DNA of 64,000 nucleotides from Nematopogon swammerdamellus (Eukaryota > Arthropoda > Insecta > Lepidoptera > Adelidae), in contig OX336355.1 of assembly GCA_946902875.1 (NCBI GenBank), positions 13,921,347-13,985,346 of the forward strand, given 5' to 3'. This document shows positions 43,501 through 52,500 of the stretch, in pieces; within the stretch, counting starts at the first letter, position 1; each line of letters starts with the position of its first letter. Both the position numbers and the translations under genes were made by a program. Under the pieces are notes generated by a model. That model saw only the letters and a program-made list of their open reading frames with translations, did not search any database and was not told the DNA's origin.

Positions 43501-46500
43501 AGCGGCGCCACCACCAACCAACACCACCGAGCGCCCCGTGCAGTGCATACTCTCGTGTTCCGACTTCGGTGCGTATACCTCTAGGCTCCCATACCACTAG
43601 ACGTGTATGGTCCACATAGACCGTGGCTGCTACGAGAGCGGCGCCACCACCAACCTACACCACCAAGAACCCCGTGCAGTGCATACTCACAAGCTCCGAC
43701 TTCGGTGCGTATACCTCTAGGCTCCCATACTAGTAGGCATGTATGGCCCACATAGACCGTGGCTGCTACGAGAGCGGCGCCACCACCAACCAACACCACC
43801 GAACATCCCGTGGAGTGCATACTCACACGCTCCGACTTTGGTGCGTATTTACAGTGAGTAAATACACTTAACTTGAGTGTTTTCTGGTCATATTGGAGGG
43901 ATTAACCTGCTGGCTCCCAACTGTTCCGCGTGGAGCAGGTATTTCGTAAGTCCGCCGGCTCCCTTCGGCACCGCGCGGAGCAGGTATTTCTTACGCCGCC
44001 GGGTCCCATCTGTATCCCAAGAAACCCAAGTGGTTTTTGTCAAGTACTATTTCAGTGAATTTTTCTCATTAGAATGAGAGAGCACTTTAGGTAGATGAAT
44101 AAAAAACCTTTCCATTGATATGAAAAACACACGAATAATTCCATACTCCAACAGAATAAAATATATTCTACACTCATACTCACACGCTCCGACTTCGGTG
44201 CGTATTTACAGTGAGTAAATACACTTAACTTGAGTGTTTTCTGGTCATATTGGAGGGATTAACCTGCTGGCTCCCAACTGTTCCGCGTGGAGCAGGTATT
44301 TCGTAAGTCCGCCGGCTCCCTTCGGCACCGCGCGGAGCAGGTATTTCTTACGCCGCCGGGTCCCATCTGTATCCCAAGAAACCCAAGTGGTTTTTGTCAA
44401 GTACTATTTCAGTGAATTTTTCTCATTAGAATGAGAGAGCACTTTAGGTAGATGAATAAAAAACCTTTCCATTGATATGAAAAACACACGAATAATTCCA
44501 TACTCCAACAGAATAAAATATATTCTACACAAATATTTTTTTTTATTTGTCTTTGTTTTTCTTAATTTTTTTGTGGATAAGATTCAATGGCCTCCTATGT
44601 ACTTACGTTGTTCAGCGTTTTAGTGGCAGCTTTCTTCAGCTTAAATAAATTGGTATATGACATGTAAAGGGGAATTGTGGATTTTTTTTTAGAAAAACTT
44701 GAAATATTTCGAGTGTGTTTTGTTTTTCCTGGAATCAAAAAAATCCATCTGTGCTTGTAAATAAGTAAATCCTCACTTATTTGGCATACATTTGTGCATA
44801 ATTTCATTCGCTATAAGTGCCTCTGTACCGTGTGGGGTCGGTACTTAAAAAGAATAGCCCCACTGCATCTCTCCCCGTCGCATGTCGTAAAAGTCGACTA
44901 AGGGATCGTCAGCCTCGGCAGCTCAGTGGTGCGGTCAGTTATTGGATGGGTGACCGCCCGACCGTTGGAGGCTGACCGTGGTTCGGATTCCACGTTAAAC
45001 TGTAGGTCCCTTCCCTTCTTACCTTACTGGGTGGTAGGGTTTATCCCGGCCGGGTTGGTACCACCGCACTGAGCGAAACGTCGGTCGAAACGGCTATGTA
45101 AATAGTTCGTGTTTTCCGTCCAGTTCAGTGTAGCCGGCGCGAAATGAAGGGAAGCACTGACATAGCACCTAGTTCACCCGGTGTTATGGGCTGACATCAC
45201 GGATGTTGTAGGTGATGTAGCCAACCGTGTCAGTTTCCATAAAAAAAAAAAAAAAAAAAAAAAAAGTGCAAATTGAATTTATTTGTCTGACTTTATTATT
45301 TTAAGAAATATTTAAGTTTATGTCATATTTGGTATAAGGTTTACGATATATTTGGTGCAAGCGCGCGCCGAAAGTGGCCCGAGAGTCAGGGGCGTAAGTA
45401 TTATTATAACCTGTGGGAACCAACAGGTTAAGTATAATGTATAAAACTTAAGAAGTGCAGTCTTTGAAAATTAATGCTAATCGGTCTTGCGGAACTAAAC
45501 AGTGCGGGCTGTATTTTTAGTTTACATTGTGTTAAATGTGAAATAATAATAATTGGCCTGGCTCCAAGCAACTCTCGTATAGAGGAGTAGATTTGTTAAA
45601 TACCTACTTTATGCAATTTTTGTTCACATATAACCCATTAACCGCTCAGGCGTCAACTCCGAGCGTGCAATTCATTAGACATTAGACGGGAAATGCACTT
45701 TTTCAGAAAAAATATATGAACACCTATAGAATATTTTGCATGTTTGTAATTATTATAACATTTCCTGCAAAGTTATTTATAACATGTAATGCACATGTAT
45801 AAGTTGGGCCTTTGCACGAACATTGCACTTCACAATAAATATAGTGAGGTAAAGTGTTTTTTTTTTTTCGATTTCACACACTCGCGAATGGATAAAAACC
45901 TCCAACGATAACGCATTCACTTTAGAAATGTTCTATTCTTTCGAATTTATGCACGAACACAACAGACTGCTGACTAAAAACACAAAAAAAAATTGTTTTT
46001 TTTATTTTGGCAATTGGCCAGTGTTAAACAGGGTGACTGGAAATTCGATCCATTCCTTGAAAGGGGTTATACTAGAGGTTATTTGGAACAATTTAAGTTT
46101 GCCTTGTCTGCTGTTCCCCAGTGTATACCGTAAGTCCATACAGGCTTTAATATAGCTTTGTAGATAGCCATTTGCTGTCTCTAGGGAGTTGTGATTGGGT
46201 CCAACTATCCAGTGGGATGCACTGGATAGTTTGGCGTCAAGGTCCAGATGTGTTTTTGCCAGGTGAGTCTGCAATCCAGATGTAGCCCAAGATATCGAGT
46301 ATCCTCCGCTTGGGGTATTTGTTCTCCATTTAGGGTAACTGGTGGACATGTCCCTCTTCGCAGAGTGAACATAGAGTGCGTAGACTTGTCGCCGTTGCCT
46401 TTAATTCTCCATTTGAACGAGGTTTTCTGGAGGTATCTTGCATATGGTTAGAAGCACAGAGCATCGAATACCGAGCGCGCCCCCTCCTAGAGACTCCCTG

Positions 46501-49500
46501 AGCGCGATTTCCCTACAACGCCGTTGAAGCCTGTGGGCGTGGCCTATGACTTACATATGTGTGTTGTGCGTGTGCATTTGTTTTGTGCGTGTGCCTTACT
46601 TCCTCCTCTTTGTGTGTAGTGTCGATACTAACACACACACGCACATACGAAGCTCTAGCAGCACTGCGTGCGGTTATTGGGTTTCAAATATTATTATTAC
46701 TTTCGCCTCTAGAGAGGCGCGCGCGGTATTCGATGCTCTGTGGTTAGAAGTTATACTTCTTTGGCGTGACCCTCTCCTCCCTCCCCACTCACCCTCTCCG
46801 CTCATCTATCGGGCAGTACTGCACAATACATACATATACAAATAATTTGTATATGGCGATGACGATGATGAGGTTTTTTTTTCTGAGTTTACTCCCATTT
46901 TCATAACGCACCTCAAGAAGCATAACTTCAAAAAGTAAATTTGGGTCCATTTGGTAAAAAAAAAATTGGTAAAAAAACTTTTAAGTTAAACGGTTTTATT
47001 AAAATAAACTAAAAAGAAAAACATCAGCTGTACAAAAAACTAGAAAATAATAAGGACACAAGCCTGGGTCTTCTTAAGATTTTACGTCTGGGTAAGAAAT
47101 AGTGCAATACTAGCGTGGTGTCTTCTCATGTCGGATGCCAAAGGGCACATTGTGTCGCTGCGTCAGCGGAAAAAGTAATAAATTGAGACTTTTAACAGAC
47201 TAATATAAAAACGTGGGGCGCATGTTATTTATTACGCATATTATACGCCCCACATATTATACGCACGCTAGTATTGCACGATTTCTTACCCAGACGTAAA
47301 ATCTTAAGAAGACCCAGGCTTGTGTCCTTATTATTTTGTAGATTTTTGTACAGCTGATGTTTTTCTTTCTAGTTTTTTTTTAATAAAACCGTTTAACTTA
47401 AAAGTTTTTTCACCTATTTTTTTATTTACTCGTTTTTAGTTTGATTTTTGACTCGTATCATTCATTACGCAAACTCCTCATCCTTTCCAACTCTCTCATT
47501 GCATCTTTGTTACTCGGTTTCTTACCTGTCAATTTCTCACAATCAAGCTCCTCAATACATAGCCCTTCTAAAGACTTTACGCGACTCAATGCAACATACG
47601 CTTGACCCTCATCAAATAGCCCAAATAGCATGGTCAACAGTACTGCCCTGCATTTTATGGACAGTGGAGGCCCATGACAAAATTATCGGTAACATCCGTC
47701 TCTCAGCTGTTCCATAATTAAACTTTGCTGGAAACTGTATGGCTTTAGGACGGATAAGGTGTCCGTCGTCCCTTTCAAAATCAATTTGAACAGATGGTAT
47801 GTCTGTTTCATACATTTGCGTTCGACAAGTATGGGACACTCGTCCAAACAAACCAAATGAGCCCAAACTCGAAGGGGTTACTAGTAACGGTTGAAGAGTT
47901 CCGCTGTACACCTCCTGACTCCATCATCAGACCCTCGTAACCAAGTGTATTGATAGAAGTATGGGACACTCGTCCAAACCAACCATATGAGCCCAAACTC
48001 GAGGGGGTTACTAGTAACGGTTGAAGAGTTCCACTGTACACCTCCTGACTCCATTATCAGACCCTCGTAACCAAGTGTATTGGTAGAAGTATGGGACACT
48101 CGTCCAAACAAACCAAATTAGCCCAAACTCGAGGGTGTTACTAGTAACGGTTGAAGAGTTCCACTGTACACCTCGTGACTCCATCATCAGACCCTCGTCG
48201 CCAAGTGTATTGGTAGAAGTATGGGACACTCGTCCAAACCAACCAAATGAGCCCAAACTCGAGGGGGTTACTAGTAACGGTTAAAGAGTTCCACTGTACA
48301 CCTCGTGACTCCATCATCAGACCCTCGTCACCAAGTGTATTGGTAGAAGTATGGGACACTCGTCCAAACCAACCAAATGAGCCCAAACTCGAGGGGGTTA
48401 CTAGTAACGGTTGAAGAGTTCCACTGTACACCTCCTGACTCCATCATCAGACCCTCGTCACCAAGTGTATTGGTAGAAGTATGGGACTCTTGTCCAAACC
48501 AACCATATGAGCCCAAACTCGTGGGGGTTACTAGTAACGGTTGAAGATTTCCACTGTACACCTCCTGACTCCATCATCAGACCCTCGTCACCAAGTGTAT
48601 TGGTAGAAGTATGGGACACTCGTCCAAACCAACCAAATGAGCACAAACTCGAGGGGGTTACTAGTAACGGTTGAAGAGTTCCACTGTACACCTCCTGACT
48701 CCATCATCAGACCCTCGTCACCAAGTGTATTGGTAGAAGTATGGGACACTCGTCCAAACCAACCATATGAGCTCAAACTCGAGGGGGTTACTAGTAACGA
48801 TTGAAGAGTTCCACTGTACACCTCCTGACTCCATCATCAGACCCTCGTCACCAAGTGTATTGGTAGAAGTATGGGACACTCGTCCAAACCAACCATATGA
48901 GCCCAAACTCGAGAGGGTTACTAGTAACGGTTTAAGAGTTCCACTGTACACCTCCTGACTCCATCATCAGACCCTCGTCACCAAGTGTATTGGTAGAAGT
49001 ATGGGACACTCGTCCAAACCAACCATATGAGCCCAAACTCGAGAGGGTTACTAGTAACGGTTGAAGAGTTCCACTGTACACCTCCTGACTCCATCATCAG
49101 ACCCTCGTCACCAAGTGTATTGGTAGAAGTATGGAACACTCGTCCAAACCAACCATATGAGCCCAAACTCGAGGGGGTTACTAGTAACGGTTGAAGAGTT
49201 CCACTGTACACCTCCTGACTCCATCATCAGACCCTCGTCACCAAGTGTATTGGTAGAAGTATGGGACACTCGTTCAAACTAACCAAATGAGCCCAAACTC
49301 GAGGGGCTACTAGTAACGGTTGAAGAGTTCCACTGTCCTCCTCCTGACTGCATCATCAGACCCTCGTTACCAAGTTGAAATTATCATAATATTGTATTGT
49401 CACGAGAACTCAATGTGTGTGCAAAGTTTCATAAAAATCGGTTCAGTAGAAGTAGTTGAAAAAGTTATCGCAAGATTTGAAACAAAGATAGAAACAAACA

Positions 49501-52500
49501 AATATACGGAGTCAAGCTAAATAAAACCGTTTAAAAAAAAACCGTTTAAAAAAACCATACTCAATATACGCGCATGTGTTTTGCAGACTTGTACTACGGG
49601 GGAGAGGCGCTGGGGCTGGAGCAGCCGCAGGCATACACGTGTCCCTTCTGCTACCGCATGGGCTTCACCGACACCGCGCTCATGGAGCACGTCACCGCCG
49701 ACCATACGGACACTTCTCTCTCTGTATGTACACGGCCATTGTTATTGTATTTTGTAACACGGAGGTTACACGCTAGGTTTGGCATCAGTTCAGTCCATCA
49801 GTCTGGTTAAACCATGGTCCAGACTGACCGTTTAATCTATTGACCGATGGACTGATGGACCAGCATGATGGATTTTAAATTATTTTGATACTAGACTGAT
49901 GGCAGACTGATTCGGTCTGACTTTATTATTCGGTTTGACTTTATTATTCAAATATTTATTAGAAAAACAAATTTTAGCTAAACAACGGGTTTAACCCGCC
50001 CGGGTTGGTACCACCGCACTGAATGAAAGGTCGGTCGAAACGGCTATGTAAATAGTTTGTGTTTTCTGTCCAGTTCGGTGTAGCGGGCACGACCGAAGGG
50101 AGGCACCGAGTTCATCCGGTGTTATGGGCTGACATCACGGATGTTGTAGGTGATGTAGCCAAACGTGACAGGATCCATAAAAAAAAAAAAAAATTAACAC
50201 AATGTAAGTGACGGTGTGAACTTGTGTGTGCAACAGGTGGTATGCCCGGTGTGCGCGTCGATGCCGGGCGGGGAGCCCAACTTCGTGACGGACGACTTCG
50301 CGGGCCACCTCACCCTCGAGCACCGCACCGGCCCGCGCGACCTCATCTCATTTCTGATATCCTTTACAATATCTTGCGCATGTGCTGCTTTCATTGTATC
50401 AAATATTAGAAGAAATACATCCGTCTGCGCTCATGAGTCCATGGGACTATCAGACACGGCCAATAACGCCGTTCGTCGCGAAACGAGTGTGAGGTACCTG
50501 TACCGTGGGGAGCCGGTACTTTAAATGAATAGCCCCACTGCATCTCTCCCCGTGTATGTCGTAAAAGGCGACTAAGGGATATGACTCCCTTGTTATATTA
50601 CTAGGTGGTAGGGTTCAACCCGCCCGGGTTGGTACCACCGCACTGAATGAAAGGTCAGTCGGAACGGCTATGTAAATAGTTGGTGTTTTCCGTCCAGTTC
50701 AGTGTAGCCGGCACGACCGAAGGGAAGCACTGACGTGGCACCAAGTTCACTCGGTGTTATGGGCTGACATCACAGATGTTGTAGGTGATGTAGCGAAACG
50801 TGTCAGTTTCTATAAAAAAAAAAACAAAAAATGTATGACAATGTTTGTCCTTAACTGAGTGCGCACGACGAGCCGAGCGGCATCCGGCACGGAGGTGGGC
50901 GCCGCATGCCGCAGACGGGTCGCGGCGTCACCCGCCCGCGCCGCTCCAACATGCAGTTTAGGTAACAATTTAACACTCGCTAAATCCAAGTGGTTCATTT
51001 CGACACATGTTGACACAAAAATGTATATTCAGTCATTTCTAGACCCTAAGAGGCTTCAGGCTAGAGACTAATATTAAAAAGAATAGCCGGTACTTAACCC
51101 TTCAATTATCACCTCAATTAAATGCTCTTCCCTCCTTAATTTTCACGCGTTACTGACGCGCCAAGGCCGCAACCGCCGACCTTGACAAAAACTCAAATAT
51201 TTAGTGAAATACTGAAGCTAGATCAATAAACTCTTTTGATCCATAAAGTCAATGAAATTGTTTATAGATCAATGTAAAAAAAAAACGGGCGGGGCTTATA
51301 ACATTTAAAGATTTGACTTTGAATAATCCCCGCGCGGGGCTTGTAACAATTTAAGGGTTAAAAAGAATAGCCTGGCCGCATGTCGTAAAAAGCGACTAAG
51401 GGATAAGAATTAGATGACGTGCTAAAGGGCGACATGTTAGCCACCTCTCACCTTGGCACTGTCCTTCCACCGAGTCATGCAGCAGGTGGGTTTTCATGCT
51501 TACTTGCTGCTTGATAGTTATCTTGTCCCAATACTTTGCTAAACACGGCGGTCGGTGTTGTGCTCTAATTTACCAGAGTTCTTGCAGCACAACACCGACA
51601 GCTCTGTTATCCCAATTGTCAGGATTCAGAGTGTGACACATAAAGGGTAATTTTTTATTAAGTGAAGTCCCTTAAATTGTAGGTTCTATATCTGAAATGT
51701 TCTATATACTATTATCTAAGGTTCTATATATAAAAAAAAAAAAAAAGGAAGCAAAAGCCAGAACTGAGGCATACAAAAAAAGAGTCGAAAGGCACCCAAA
51801 CAAGCTGGCAACCGAGTTGATGGCTTCTAGGAAAGTTTTCAACAGATTGAAAAGAAGAGCACCTCAAGATCTCATCACAGAGTGAAACGACTGAGAATAA
51901 AGTATATGGAACTGTCAATGGACACTTACCATACAAGACCTATTTCAAATGCACAACTACTGATGAATGTCGGCTCACAGACAGATTGCAGTAACAAATA
52001 TATATAAAAAAAAAAAAAAAAATAAAATATCTGAAATGGATCACGTTTAAGATGTTAATTTTACTTAACGTTAGTAAAGTTAGATTTTTTTTCTGGACAT
52101 GCCACATAGTAGTGCCCATGCATACTAATACACCCTGAAAATTTCAATAAAATCGGTCCAGTACTTTCAGAGTCATTAAAAAATACGTGCGCGCATCGCA
52201 TCATTCGCGCGGGACAGCTGGGTGGTCGTTGACCTGTGCGAATCAAAAAGTAGCTCAAGGCCGCACGCGCCAGCTGTCCCGCGCATAAGAAATGCACGTA
52301 AATGTAAGTTTTTTCATTTATTATTAACTCTGAAAGTACTGGACCGATTTTGTTGAAATTTTCAGGGTGTATTAGTATGCATGGGCACTACTATATGGCA
52401 TGTCCAGAAAAAAATCTAACGTTAGGTACGTAAAGTAAAATAAAATTAACATCATAAACGTGATCCATTTCAGATATAGAACCTATGGTAGGTTCTATAT

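Larger units (their letters stand above)
43906..45427. mobile_element. piggyBac-like MITE 2 (TTAA), end duplicated, with SINE inside
   Basis: TTAA (43902-43905, and again at 44259-44262) precedes CCTGCTGGCTCCCAAC. The opposite end at about 45415-45427 reads GTGGGAACCAACAGG followed by TTAA (45428-45431). The left end is doubled by the 357-bp duplication, so the original element is 44263-45427. A family C fragment and a family B SINE were inserted into it. Confidence 0.65.
50357..50866 (+). other. U12-type AT-AC intron of KCMF1
   Basis: The intron begins ATATCCTTT (50357-50365), a full match to the minor-spliceosome donor. It ends with the branch-point sequence TCCTTAAC at 50848-50855 and the terminal AC at 50865-50866, about 12 nt from the branch adenosine. 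No GT donor exists near the exon 4 end. Splicing here joins ...RDLISFL to DEPSGIRH in phase 0, which restores KCMF1 homology. The intron carries a family C fragment and a family B SINE. Confidence 0.9.

Noticed and set aside
42733..43826. Series of minus-strand open frames of 81-125 codons (CEYALHGxLGGV repeats)
   Set aside because: They are antisense shadows of the 136-bp array of the KCMF1 ZZ exon.
46546..46845. Cys/Val-rich open frame (CVLCVCICFVRV type), also at 61582-61818 and 63017-63217
   Set aside because: It is the GTGTGC-rich interior of the hAT MITE H family, present in all three copies.
47808..49211. Series of about 77-codon minus-strand frames (MYSGTLQPLLVTPSSLGS type)
   Set aside because: Each is the same 130-bp tandem unit read repeatedly; no domain and no promoter or splice context.
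47828..49377. CRISPR-like regular array
   Set aside because: The unit is a contiguous 130-bp repeat without variable spacers, in a eukaryotic intron.
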